From: Victivallaceae bacterium | GTDB taxonomy: Bacteria > Verrucomicrobiota > Lentisphaeria > Victivallales > Victivallaceae | Direction of reading: 5' to 3' | Assembly (NCBI GenBank): GCA_018400135.1 | Contig: JAGYNC010000002.1 | Span: 1-40,143 of the forward strand | Length of the DNA stretch: 40,143 nt | Shown: positions 9,337 to 18,594 of the stretch, piece by piece | Layout of the letters: every line of letters begins with the position of its first letter | How positions within the stretch are numbered: position 1 is the first letter of the stretch | Notes under the pieces: model-generated | The model's input: only the letters and a program-made list of their open reading frames with translations | Told to the model about the DNA's origin: nothing | Databases searched by the model: none | Translations under genes and position numbers: made by a program

Positions 9337-12300
9337 TCAATGCTGATTTACTCTACCGTTGGGATACCCGTTGTTGTATCGTCTTCTAGGTTCCGGCACA
9401 TATTTCGCCGGCTTCAGGCGATAACGTTTCTCGCCCAGGCAATTTTGAATAGAATCAAGCAATTCTCGCGTAATATCAACCCGATGCTTGGAATTGGTTT
9501 CGATAAAAACACATTCACCAGAATCGCAAACAATACAGATAACCAATTTAGTACTACCTGCATTCTCCAGACAAATACGAGAAAGTTTCTCCAAATCATC
9601 GCCTGAGTTTGAACCCTCATAAATATGGATATGAAGTTCGTCAGTATATTTTTTTATGCCCTCGTCGATTGAAATAATGTCATCGACCGTCAGGCGCATT
9701 TCTTCATTGTCATTTCTTTTGACGGCGATTGCCTCAACAAAAACCGGCTTGCCGCATTCAAGATCAACACCGCCAGCTTCAATCTTGTCCAGTTCCTGAT
9801 TGTAAATCAGACACTCTACGGTTGCTTCAATGTCCTCAATTTCGAGTAGCGCGTATGGTTTTCCGGAATTTTTCGAAAACCTTTTTTGAAAAGATTTGAT
9901 GATGCCGCCAAGACGTACACCGGTATTATCAGTAACTTCATTAACCGCGTTAAGACTAATAGTGGCATAATCCGCTATCAAATCAGCATACTTCGCCAAC
10001 GGGTGTCCGGTAACATAGAATCCGAGAAGCTCTTTTTCGTTTCGCAACAGCTCATTTTCGTCAAGTTCCGGAATATCCGGAATAGGAACTGAAAAAATCT
10101 CCTCCTGTCCCTCATCATCTAATAGATCAAACAATGAAGCCTGTCCGGAGAGTCGATCCCTGATTTTGGATTGCGCGTAACTCATGGCAGGTTCAGCCAC
10201 AGCCAATAACTGCGAACGTTTTAATCCAAGCGTATCAAACGCGCCCGCCTTAGTCAAATGTTCGATCATCCGCGAATTCATGGCATCACCACAACGTTCA
10301 CAAAAATCAAGAAAAGTCGAATAAGTACCATGTTCTTCACGAGACGCAATAATTTTACTCGCGGCAGCCTCTCCGCATCCCTTAATGGCGCCAAGACCGA
10401 AACGAATGGCATCGCCATCCACAGTAAAATTGGTGTCACTACTGTTGATATCCGGCGGAAGAATTTTGATATTAATCTCCCTGCATTCATTGATAAAGAA
10501 GGCGATTTTTTCCGCGCTGTCAATTTCCGAAGAGAGAATGGCTGCCATAAACTCCACAGGGTAATTTGCTTTGAGATAAGCGGTACGATAGGCCACAAAG
10601 GCGTAAGCCGCACTATGTGATTTATTAAATCCGTAATTAGCAAAACTGCCAATTTTTTCCCAGATTTTACGTGCTTGCTCTTTGTCAATATTGTTGTGTT
10701 CCTCGCAACCTTCAATGAACTTGGCTTCTTGTTGCTTAAGCTCTTTCTCTTTTTTCTTACCAATGGCACGACGTAAAATATCGGCTCCACCCAAGGTAAA
10801 ACCGGCAAGTTCCTGAACTACCTGCATGATTTGTTCCTGATAAAGCATAATGCCGTATGTTTCCTCCAACAACTTCTCCATCAGAGGGTGGTCGTATTCA
10901 ATGTTGGCTTCACCCTTCTTACGAGCAATAAATTCCGGAATAAACTGCATCGGGCCCGGGCGATATATAGCGATCAACGCGATAATATGCTCAATGGTTT
11001 CAACGCCAAATTGTCGGCACAAATTACGCATACCCGAAGATTCCAGTTGGAATACGCCAACGGTATCGCCGCGATTAAGCAATTCAAAAGCTTTCGGATT
11101 ATCCAACGGAATTTTGGATATATCCAGTTCAATATCACGATTCCTTTTGATATTATCAATGGCATTTTGGATAACCGTCAGCGTTTTCAAACCGAGAAAG
11201 TCCATTTTAAGCAGACCAAGATTTTCGCACGGCCCGGCCGGAAACTGCGTAATAATCTCTTTTTTAGCGCCACGCGCCAGCGGCACCAGATTATCAAGCG
11301 GTTGATCACCAATAATAACCCCCGCCGCATGAGTTCCTAATTGGCGATTGACTCCTTCGAGAGTCTGCGCGTATTCAAAAATTTCACTAACCCACGCCTC
11401 ATTATCGATTAAGCTTGCCAACTCCTTGGATTGGCGCGCCTTTTTTAAAGTCATTTTGGGATCGGCCGGAATCAGCTTGGTAATGCGATCACCTTCCTCA
11501 AAGGAGTGTCCCAGCACTCTGGCCACATCTTTAATGACTGCGCGCGCTTTCAGCGTGCCGTAGGTGCCAATTTGAGCCACATTATCCTTGCCATATTTGT
11601 CACGAACATACTCAATTACCTCGCCGCGCCTTTTTTCGCAGAAATCAATGTCAAAGTCCGGTGGACTAACGCGTTCCGGGTTAAGAAATCTTTCAAAAAG
11701 CAAATTGTAGGCAAGTGGATCAATATCGGTAATATGAGTCAGGTAGGCAACCAGGCTGCCCGCGCCGCTGCCACGTCCCGGACCGACAGGAATTTTCTGT
11801 TCCTCGGCATAACGGATAAAATCCCCGACCACCAGAAAATAACTGCAATATTTGGCATTGTCAATTACTGTCAATTCGTATTCAAGCCGTTCCATGATTT
11901 CTCGTTGACGTGAACTATCCGGGTCTTTTTTCGGGTCAAAACCGTAACGTTCCGGAATGCCGTCCAGGCAGAGATTGCGCAGATATTCTTTCCCCGACAA
12001 ATCCGGCGCGTCGCTAATGTGATAGACCGGATAATGGTTAACTTCAGGAGTAAATTTAAACTCCACCCGGCAGCGTTCGGCGATTGCAACGGTATTGCTT
12101 ATTGCCTCCGGAACTTCCCTGAACAATTCACGCATCTCGTCCGGACTCTTGAAATAAAATTCCGGAGCAGGAAATTTAAAATGCTTCGGGTCGTCAAACT
12201 TACTTTGGGTCTGAATACACAACATTATCTCGTGGGCTTTGGCATCCTTTTTTCTGAGATAATGAACGTCGTTGGTTGCCACCAGTGGCAGATTTAACTT

Positions 12301-12891
12301 GCGGGAAAATTCCACCAGAGCACGGTTTACGGTGCGCTCTTCTGTCATGCCGTGATCCATCAGTTCCAGAAAAAAATTATCCTTGCCAAAAATATCACGG
12401 TATTCTCCAATCAGTGTTTCCGCATCGTTCATTTTCCCAGCCAAAATCGCTACGGGAATCTCACCGCCGATACACGCACTCAACGCCAGCAATCCAGAAT
12501 GATGCCGGGCTAAAAGTTCTTTATCCACACGTGGTTTATAGAAAAAACCATTGATAAATGATTCCGAAACCAATTTACATAAATTGTAATAACCGGATTC
12601 ATTCTGCGCCAGCAGCACCAGGTGATAGCCACCGCGCGGCCCTTTACCCGGCGTCCGATCCAATCGGCTGCCGGGGGCAACGTAAACCTCGCAACCGATA
12701 ATCGGATTGATACCTGTTTCTGTGAAAGCCTGGTACATATCAATGACACCACCCATAAAACCGTGATCGGTCATAGCCACGGCCGGCATATCATATTGTC
12801 GCGCCATTTCAATTAAACCTTTGACGGTACAGGCGCCGTCAAGTAAACTGTAATGTGTATGCAGGTGAAGATGGACAAAATCAGCAGACAT
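9337..12891 (-). CDS. dnaE: DNA polymerase III subunit alpha
   Basis: PHP start FVHLHLHTHYSLLDGA, VGPGRGSGAGSLVAYLTHITDIDPL, PDFDIDFCEKRRGEVIEYV, NKSHSAAYAFVAYRTAYLKANYPVEFMAA. GGAGG before the ATG at 12891. Confidence 0.97.
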   Translation of the reverse strand: MSADFVHLHLHTHYSLLDGACTVKGLIEMARQYDMPAVAMTDHGFMGGVIDMYQAFTETGINPIIGCEVYVAPGSRLDRTPGKGPRGGYHLVLLAQNESGYYNLCKLVSESFINGFFYKPRVDKELLARHHSGLLALSACIGGEIPVAILAGKMNDAETLIGEYRDIFGKDNFFLELMDHGMTEERTVNRALVEFSRKLNLPLVATNDVHYLRKKDAKAHEIMLCIQTQSKFDDPKHFKFPAPEFYFKSPDEMRELFREVPEAISNTVAIAERCRVEFKFTPEVNHYPVYHISDAPDLSGKEYLRNLCLDGIPERYGFDPKKDPDSSRQREIMERLEYELTVIDNAKYCSYFLVVGDFIRYAEEQKIPVGPGRGSGAGSLVAYLTHITDIDPLAYNLLFERFLNPERVSPPDFDIDFCEKRRGEVIEYVRDKYGKDNVAQIGTYGTLKARAVIKDVARVLGHSFEEGDRITKLIPADPKMTLKKARQSKELASLIDNEAWVSEIFEYAQTLEGVNRQLGTHAAGVIIGDQPLDNLVPLARGAKKEIITQFPAGPCENLGLLKMDFLGLKTLTVIQNAIDNIKRNRDIELDISKIPLDNPKAFELLNRGDTVGVFQLESSGMRNLCRQFGVETIEHIIALIAIYRPGPMQFIPEFIARKKGEANIEYDHPLMEKLLEETYGIMLYQEQIMQVVQELAGFTLGGADILRRAIGKKKEKELKQQEAKFIEGCEEHNNIDKEQARKIWEKIGSFANYGFNKSHSAAYAFVAYRTAYLKANYPVEFMAAILSSEIDSAEKIAFFINECREINIKILPPDINSSDTNFTVDGDAIRFGLGAIKGCGEAAASKIIASREEHGTYSTFLDFCERCGDAMNSRMIEHLTKAGAFDTLGLKRSQLLAVAEPAMSYAQSKIRDRLSGQASLFDLLDDEGQEEIFSVPIPDIPELDENELLRNEKELLGFYVTGHPLAKYADLIADYATISLNAVNEVTDNTGVRLGGIIKSFQKRFSKNSGKPYALLEIEDIEATVECLIYNQELDKIEAGGVDLECGKPVFVEAIAVKRNDNEEMRLTVDDIISIDEGIKKYTDELHIHIYEGSNSGDDLEKLSRICLENAGSTKLVICIVCDSGECVFIETNSKHRVDITRELLDSIQNCLGEKRYRLKPAKYVPEPRRRYNNGYPNGRVNQH

Positions 12892-13048
12892 ACGTCCTCC
12901 AGATCGGTAAAAATTCATCATAAATCAACCAGTCGAAAGCTGGTATTCCGGACAGGTTCCTTCACGCCGTTAAACGTCAATAACCCTTGATAGAACAATA
13001 TAAATCTTACACGTGAATACAAGCCTGATAAATAAAATTTCGCGTTTT

Positions 13049-13075
13049 CAGTTTGCATTTCTACAAACTGCAAAC
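13049..13075. promoter_or_regulatory. Two overlapping inverted repeats between divergent dnaE and the repeat-protein gene
   Basis: CAGTTTG-N8-CAAACTG and GTTTGCA-N11-TGCAAAC share the same bases. Confidence 0.4.
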
Positions 13076-13181
13076 ATTTTATTCACTGTCGACTCCGTGA
13101 GAAATCCAGCTCGTTACGAATTCAGGTTATAGCCTGGCCGTTACAAGCAAATAAACTATAAAAAACAAGCGAGGTCAAATC

Positions 13182-13703
13182 ATGAAAAAAATGTTCATGG
13201 CCGCTTTTGTTTTAACCAGTTTCACACTGGTTGGACAAGAAACAGCGACCGCAACCGTCAAATCCACCTCTCTCCCAGCCAAAAATGTTCAACCCCGCGC
13301 TCAATCTCCCACTACAGCACCGGCCGAATCTCCCGAATGGGATTTTGTGCAAATCGGCGTCTGGTTCGGGGTTCCGAAACAAACCAACAACACTGATGTT
13401 TACGGGATCAAGATCGGGGTTCCATTCTGCGGCGGCAAGAAAAAAGTTGCCGGACTGGAAACCGCTGTTCTCTGTGGTGCCACCGATCGTATCGAAGGCG
13501 CGCAGGCCTGTATCATCACTTCCATCAGTAAAAAAGTTGTCGGATTCCAGGGGAGTATCGTTAATTTCTGCGACGACGTGGAAGGGCTGCAGTTCGGAAT
13601 TATTAACTTTGCCAAGAACAGAGCTTTTCAACTCGGCATTCTCAACTTCATCGACAACAGTTCGGTTCCCTTCTTCCCCATTGTCAACTTCCGTTTCCCA
13701 TAA
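13182..13703 (+). CDS. LA_2272-like surface repeat protein, short
   Basis: Signal peptide and GxQxGIxNFxxxxxGxQxGIIN-type repeats (GLQFGIINFAKNRAFQLGILNFIDNS). Confidence 0.65.
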   Translation: MKKMFMAAFVLTSFTLVGQETATATVKSTSLPAKNVQPRAQSPTTAPAESPEWDFVQIGVWFGVPKQTNNTDVYGIKIGVPFCGGKKKVAGLETAVLCGATDRIEGAQACIITSISKKVVGFQGSIVNFCDDVEGLQFGIINFAKNRAFQLGILNFIDNSSVPFFPIVNFRFP

Positions 13704-13767
13704 AATTTGACAAGATTTCTTGCCCGATAAAAATATAAAAAAACTTCAAAAAGGAGACAACACTAAA

Positions 13768-14544
13768 ATGAAAAAGCTACTCATTACCACAACTCTTTTA
13801 ATCGTTGGAACAGGTTTGTTTGCTGCCGAAACTAAAACACCGCAAAAACCGCTTGACGATTGGACGCTCTTTCAAATCGGGTTCTGGTTCGATATTCCCT
13901 CATCTACCCGAAATTCCAATGTTTATGGCCTGAAAACCGGACAGCCGGTAAGTTCAGGACAAGGCAGGGTCTGTGGAGCTGAAATTTCCTGGATTGCCGC
14001 CGCCACCGACTATATCAATGGTGTCCAGGCATCCTGGACTTTCTGTAACGCCAAGGAAGTCAACGGCATTCAGGCCGCCCTCGGTGTGGTCATGAACCAG
14101 GTCGAATTAAACGGTCTCCAGGCATCATGGGTCGCGTCAATGAATAAACGCGATCTGAATGGAGGCCAGGGCTCTCTGGCTTTCTGTTCAAATGGTGGGA
14201 AACTTACCGGATTGCAGGCAAGCGCGGTAAATATCGCCAGTGATATTGTTGGGGTTCAGCCCGGCGCGGTAAACATTGCGAAAAATCTTACCGGGGTTCA
14301 GGCATCCGCTCTGACCAACGTGGCCAAAAACCTTGAAGGAGTTCAGTTGTCGCTGATCAACATTACCGAAAATATTACCGGGTTTCAGGCCAGTCTCATT
14401 AATAAGACCAAAAAGTCAAATGGATTTCAGATGGGATTAATCAATTATTCGGAAAATAATGGCGCGCAGTTCGGCCTGATAAATATTATTAAGGACGGTT
14501 GGCTGATGCCGTTTTTCCCGATCTTCAACATCAGCTTTAAATAA
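13768..14544 (+). CDS. LA_2272-like surface repeat protein, long
   Basis: Signal peptide, many GxQxSxxNIxxNIxGxQ repeats, terminal MPFFPIFNISFK. AAGGAG upstream of ATG 13768. Confidence 0.7.
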   Translation: MKKLLITTTLLIVGTGLFAAETKTPQKPLDDWTLFQIGFWFDIPSSTRNSNVYGLKTGQPVSSGQGRVCGAEISWIAAATDYINGVQASWTFCNAKEVNGIQAALGVVMNQVELNGLQASWVASMNKRDLNGGQGSLAFCSNGGKLTGLQASAVNIASDIVGVQPGAVNIAKNLTGVQASALTNVAKNLEGVQLSLINITENITGFQASLINKTKKSNGFQMGLINYSENNGAQFGLINIIKDGWLMPFFPIFNISFK

Positions 14545-14671
14545 AATCATCAATGAAGAGCGCTGACGATTTATTTTACACTGAAATATGTATTCGAGTT
14601 TGGGCGTATGCGTCGTCGGGGACTGGAAAATGTCCGGGCTGAAATGATCAAAAAAGTCATTGCTTATAACC

Positions 14672-14698
14672 CATTTCAAAGAAATGTTCTTTGAAATG
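14672..14698. repeat. Perfect 12-bp inverted repeat, 3-nt loop
   Basis: CATTTCAAAGAA-ATG-TTCTTTGAAATG. Confidence 0.8.
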
Positions 14699-14703
14699 AA
14701 CAA

Positions 14704-14772
14704 AGACCGTGAGAAGAAAAGCCTTTAGGACATGCGGAGCATGAACCCTAAAAGGCTTTTCGAGCACGGTCT
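14704..14772. repeat. Full-length palindromic intergenic repeat (possibly REP-like or bidirectional terminator)
   Basis: AGACCGTG...AAAAGCCTTT...CATGC-GGA-GCATG...AAAAGGCTTTT...CACGGTCT. The left half recurs at 4773-4804. Confidence 0.8.
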
Positions 14773-16057
14773 AATTATGCTCTCTGGCCAGGGCTCGGAA
14801 GCCGATGTCTCGTCGGCAAAAACAGTTCTGCCAGTGAATAGCGTCCACGCCACGATAGGCGTTGGCAATAGCCTGTTGGATGGTCCCTCCGCGAGCGGTA
14901 ACTCCGAGCACGCGTCCACCACTGTTAACGATCCTTCCATTCTTGAACGCGCTTCCAGCGTGAAAAACCACCGCGCCGTTAGTAGCGGCATCGGCAAGTC
15001 CGGAAATCTCATATCCCTTCTCGTAATTTCCGGGATAGCCGCCGGAAGCCATGACAACACATACGGCCGGCTCATCAGACCAGGACAGTTCGGCCTCATT
15101 CAAGCGTCCATCAACCGTCTTAAGCATGACATCCAAGAGGTCGCTTTCAAGGCGGCACATTACCGCCTGAACTTCCGGATCGCCGAAGCGGACATTAAAT
15201 TCCAGCACTTTCGGGCCGTTTTCAGTTACCATAACGCCCACAAACAAAACTCCGCGAAAGTAGAGTTTATCTTCTTTTATTCCAACGAGAAAACGGTCAA
15301 GTACTTCCTCTTTTATCTGCTGCATGACCTTATCGCTGACCACCGGTGCCGGGGAATACGCGCCCATGCCGCCGGTATTCGGGCCGCGGTCGTTATCAAA
15401 GGCGCGTTTGTGATCCTGCGAGGTTGCCAGCGGAACAATAGTTTTTCCGTCAACCAGCGCCAGAATCGAAGCTTCTTCGCCATACAAGCACTCTTCAATC
15501 AACACTTTACTGCCGGCATGGCCGAAAGTTCCGGCAAAACATGATTCGACAAAATCAATAGCTGAAGAGGCATTTTCCGCCACGAACACTCCCTTGCCGG
15601 CGGCCAGGCCGTCCGCCTTGACGACAATTCCCTTGACTCCGCGATCAAATTCCGCCTTGATATATGATATTGCCGGAGCAACTGAAGAAAATGATGCGGC
15701 AGCGGCGGTCGGAATGCGGTGACGCAACATAAATTGTTTGGCGAAATCTTTGCTGCCTTCGAGTTGCGCGCTCATACTATCAGGCCCGAACGCTTTAAGT
15801 CCGCGTTGATTAAATACATCAACCAAACCGGCACACAAAGGCGCTTCAGGGCCAACAACAGTAAAATCGACACCATTGACGAGAGCAAAATCCGCCAGCT
15901 TATCCAGTTCATCTGCGTTAATGGCCACACATTCGGCAACATCCGCGATACCGGCATTGCCGGGGGCGCAATAAATCTTATCCGCGTGGCGGCTTTGTTT
16001 TAATTTCCAACATAAAACGTGTTCTCTGCCGCCATTGCCGACAACCAATATTTTCAT
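14771..16057 (-). CDS. purD: Phosphoribosylamine-glycine ligase
   Basis: MKILVVGNGGREHVLCWKL, VVKADGLAAGKGVFVA, SQDHKRAFDNDRGPNTGGMGAYSPAPV, FNVRFGDPEVQAVM. Confidence 0.97.
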   Translation of the reverse strand: MKILVVGNGGREHVLCWKLKQSRHADKIYCAPGNAGIADVAECVAINADELDKLADFALVNGVDFTVVGPEAPLCAGLVDVFNQRGLKAFGPDSMSAQLEGSKDFAKQFMLRHRIPTAAAASFSSVAPAISYIKAEFDRGVKGIVVKADGLAAGKGVFVAENASSAIDFVESCFAGTFGHAGSKVLIEECLYGEEASILALVDGKTIVPLATSQDHKRAFDNDRGPNTGGMGAYSPAPVVSDKVMQQIKEEVLDRFLVGIKEDKLYFRGVLFVGVMVTENGPKVLEFNVRFGDPEVQAVMCRLESDLLDVMLKTVDGRLNEAELSWSDEPAVCVVMASGGYPGNYEKGYEISGLADAATNGAVVFHAGSAFKNGRIVNSGGRVLGVTARGGTIQQAIANAYRGVDAIHWQNCFCRRDIGFRALAREHN

Positions 16058-16276
16058 AACAGCTATTCCTTCCTGATTGCTGGTTTATCCATCGAACCAT
16101 TGTCTGAATTCATGATAATTTACATTATTTTATCATCTATTCGCCTGATTTTTTCACAACTCTGGCCTTTATTCAGAATTTTAACCACATTTTTCATTAT
16201 TTTGATTTTGATTTCAGTATTATAACCTATATAATAAAAAGGACAACGTGTTAAAACAAAAGAAAGGTGTCTCGTC

Positions 16277-16909
16277 ATGTTTGCATCCCTGGGGAGATTT
16301 AAAATTATTCCGGTGTTGAAAACCAGAGAAATCAGCTCTGACGATGCCCTCAGGGTATGCGAGGCTTTGCAGACTGCCGGACTTCCGGTACTGGAGGTGA
16401 ATTTTCGCCGCCACAGCGACAGCCTGGCAATCCGTGCCATCACCAGAGAATTTCCGGATTTTCTGGTTGGTGTCGGCGGTATTCTCAACCGTGACCAGTT
16501 GTTGCGTGCCGCTGATTGTAAGGCAAAATTCGCGGTAGCTCCGGGATTCAATCTTGAAACCGTGCAGGTTGCCAACAAAAAGAAGATTCCCTTTGCTCCG
16601 GGCGCTGCAACACCGGGCGATATTGAGAACATTCTACTTAACGGGATAGTCGACTTTCAGTTTTTTCCGGCAGAGGCATTGGGTGGAGTTGAATACCTTA
16701 AAGCGATTCTCGAACCTTTTGAACATCTGCCAATCGATGTTTTTCCGAAAGGGGGAATTAAACTTGAGCAACTATCTTCCTACCTTGAACTGCCACAAAT
16801 TACTGCGGTGAATCTTGATTGCATTCTTCTTCCGGAATATTTGGCCAATCGACAATGGGAAAAAATTACCGAGGCCGCTAAACATGCCCTCCACCTGGTG
16901 TTGAAATAA
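16277..16909 (+). CDS. KDPG/KHG aldolase-family protein with Schiff-base lysine replaced by Gln
   Basis: Eda fold motifs LPVLEVNFRR, FAVAPGF, FFPAEALGG. The residue equivalent to E. coli Eda K133 is encoded by CAG (16658-16660). Confidence 0.8.
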   Translation: MFASLGRFKIIPVLKTREISSDDALRVCEALQTAGLPVLEVNFRRHSDSLAIRAITREFPDFLVGVGGILNRDQLLRAADCKAKFAVAPGFNLETVQVANKKKIPFAPGAATPGDIENILLNGIVDFQFFPAEALGGVEYLKAILEPFEHLPIDVFPKGGIKLEQLSSYLELPQITAVNLDCILLPEYLANRQWEKITEAAKHALHLVLK

Positions 16910-16950
16910 CCAACTCGGATAAGGAGGGCGTTATCGACACGATTTTCACA

Positions 16951-17436
16951 TTGTCTAATGATCGTGATAACTGGCTGAAGTTGAGCAATGAAAATTTACT
17001 CCGGCAATGCGAGATCAGCTACGTTATAGGTTCCGGAACCGGCGGACAAAAACGCAATAAAACCTCAAACGCGGTTCGGATAAAGCACTTGCCCAGTGGA
17101 ATAACAGTAACTGACTGCGAAACTCGGAGTCAGTCGCATAACCGCAACCGGGCTATCGAAAAACTTCGATTGCAACTGGCTTTCAAATTTCGCAGCACAC
17201 CGGATCGCTGCTTCCTATGGCGCAAAATTGCGGTTTCACATCCGGACTATCCGCTGTTTATTGCCAAACTATTGGACGTATTGTACGCATCAGGTTTTAA
17301 AACCAGCACGACAGCAGAAACATTGCAAATTAGTACCGGCATGCTGATTAAAACGTTAGGGCGCGACCCGGCACTCTGGCAATTAGTGAACCGTTGCCGG
17401 GAACAACTGGAGCTTGGCACTTTAAAAAAACGGTAA
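16951..17436 (+). CDS. RF-1 domain (GGQ) peptide chain release factor-like protein
   Basis: GSGTGGQKRNKTSNAVRIKHLPSGITVTDCETRSQSHNRNRAIEKL. Start codon uncertain: the ORF-track start is TTG. Confidence 0.85.
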   Translation: MSNDRDNWLKLSNENLLRQCEISYVIGSGTGGQKRNKTSNAVRIKHLPSGITVTDCETRSQSHNRNRAIEKLRLQLAFKFRSTPDRCFLWRKIAVSHPDYPLFIAKLLDVLYASGFKTSTTAETLQISTGMLIKTLGRDPALWQLVNRCREQLELGTLKKR

Positions 17437-17440
17437 TAAA

Positions 17441-18586
17441 ATGCAAAAAAATATCAATAAAATGAGCTGTTTCGCTCCGTCAGAAAGGGTGCCTGCTGCC
17501 GAAATAGACACCGCCGCAAAGTTATTCGAAAGCGATGAACTGGTTGCCAAAATGACCGATGCCATCCCGAACCCGATTGTAATATTAAATGATTGCAGAC
17601 AGACTGTCTATGCCAATAAGAACATGCTTGCCATGATTGGAACCGATAGTTTGAATGCGATTAAAGGCAAGCGACCTGGTGAGATTATCAACTGTGTACA
17701 CGCGGATAATACATGCGGGGGTTGTGGAACATCTGAATTCTGCAGGGAATGCGGTGCCGTCAATGCCATTCTGGAATCTCAGCTCGAAAACCGGCAGTCT
17801 GTTCGTGAATGTCGCGTTTTGACCAAAGATAACTCGGCATTTACTGTCGCTGTCTGGGCTACACCGTTTGAATATGCCGGAACTGACTTCACTATTTTCG
17901 CGCTGGCGGATATCAGCGGAGAAAAGCGGCGTGCCAGCATTGAAAGAACACTCTTCCATGACATTCTTAATACCATTGGCGGCATTTCCGGCCTGGCCAA
18001 TCTGCTGCTGGAGACTGATGACGTAGTGGAAGTTAAAGAACTGGCGCAAACCATCTATCAGGCAAGTGATGAAATAATCGAAAACATCCGATCACATCGT
18101 CAGTTGGCAGCGGCGGAGCATAAAGTGCTTGAGCTGACCGAATCAGAACAGGATGTGTTGTCTCTGCTTAAAGAGGTGGTCAGTCTCTACCGGGGACACG
18201 ATTTGGCACGCGGCAAAAACATTGTCATCAATGATTTTGTTGAAGGCATAAAAATCATAACCGATGCCGCATTAGCCAAGCGAGTACTCGGCAATATGAT
18301 TAAGAACGCCATTGAAGCAACGCCGAAAGGCGGGACGGTTACAGTCAGCCTCCGTTACCAAAAAGGTGAAGTTGAATTTTCTGTCCATAATGCATCCGTT
18401 ATTCCCAAAGATATCCAGTTGCAAATGTTTCAGCGTTCATTCTCTACTAAAGCGTCTGACCGCGGCATCGGCACCTACAGTATGAAGCTATTAGGCGAAA
18501 ACTACCTGCGCGGCAAAGTCTGGTTTGAAAGCAGTGACAGAGCCGGTACGGTATTTTACTTCAAGCTGCCACAGCTAAACACCTGA
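17441..18586 (+). CDS. PAS-domain sensor histidine kinase
   Basis: PAS N-terminus with CGGCGTSEFCRECGA, H-box FHDILNTIGGISGL, N-box MIKNAIEATPKGGTVTV, G-boxes DRGIGTYSMKLL. Confidence 0.88.
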   Translation: MQKNINKMSCFAPSERVPAAEIDTAAKLFESDELVAKMTDAIPNPIVILNDCRQTVYANKNMLAMIGTDSLNAIKGKRPGEIINCVHADNTCGGCGTSEFCRECGAVNAILESQLENRQSVRECRVLTKDNSAFTVAVWATPFEYAGTDFTIFALADISGEKRRASIERTLFHDILNTIGGISGLANLLLETDDVVEVKELAQTIYQASDEIIENIRSHRQLAAAEHKVLELTESEQDVLSLLKEVVSLYRGHDLARGKNIVINDFVEGIKIITDAALAKRVLGNMIKNAIEATPKGGTVTVSLRYQKGEVEFSVHNASVIPKDIQLQMFQRSFSTKASDRGIGTYSMKLLGENYLRGKVWFESSDRAGTVFYFKLPQLNT

Positions 18587-18594
18587 GAACAAAG

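Noticed and set aside
9340-12816. Many antisense and alternative-frame ORFs within dnaE
   Set aside because: They overlap a highly conserved gene and show no recognisable motifs or RBS.
13231-13710. 159-aa plus ORF overlapping the first surface repeat protein
   Set aside because: Low-complexity Pro/Ser composition typical of a shadow frame. The other frame has signal peptide and repeats.
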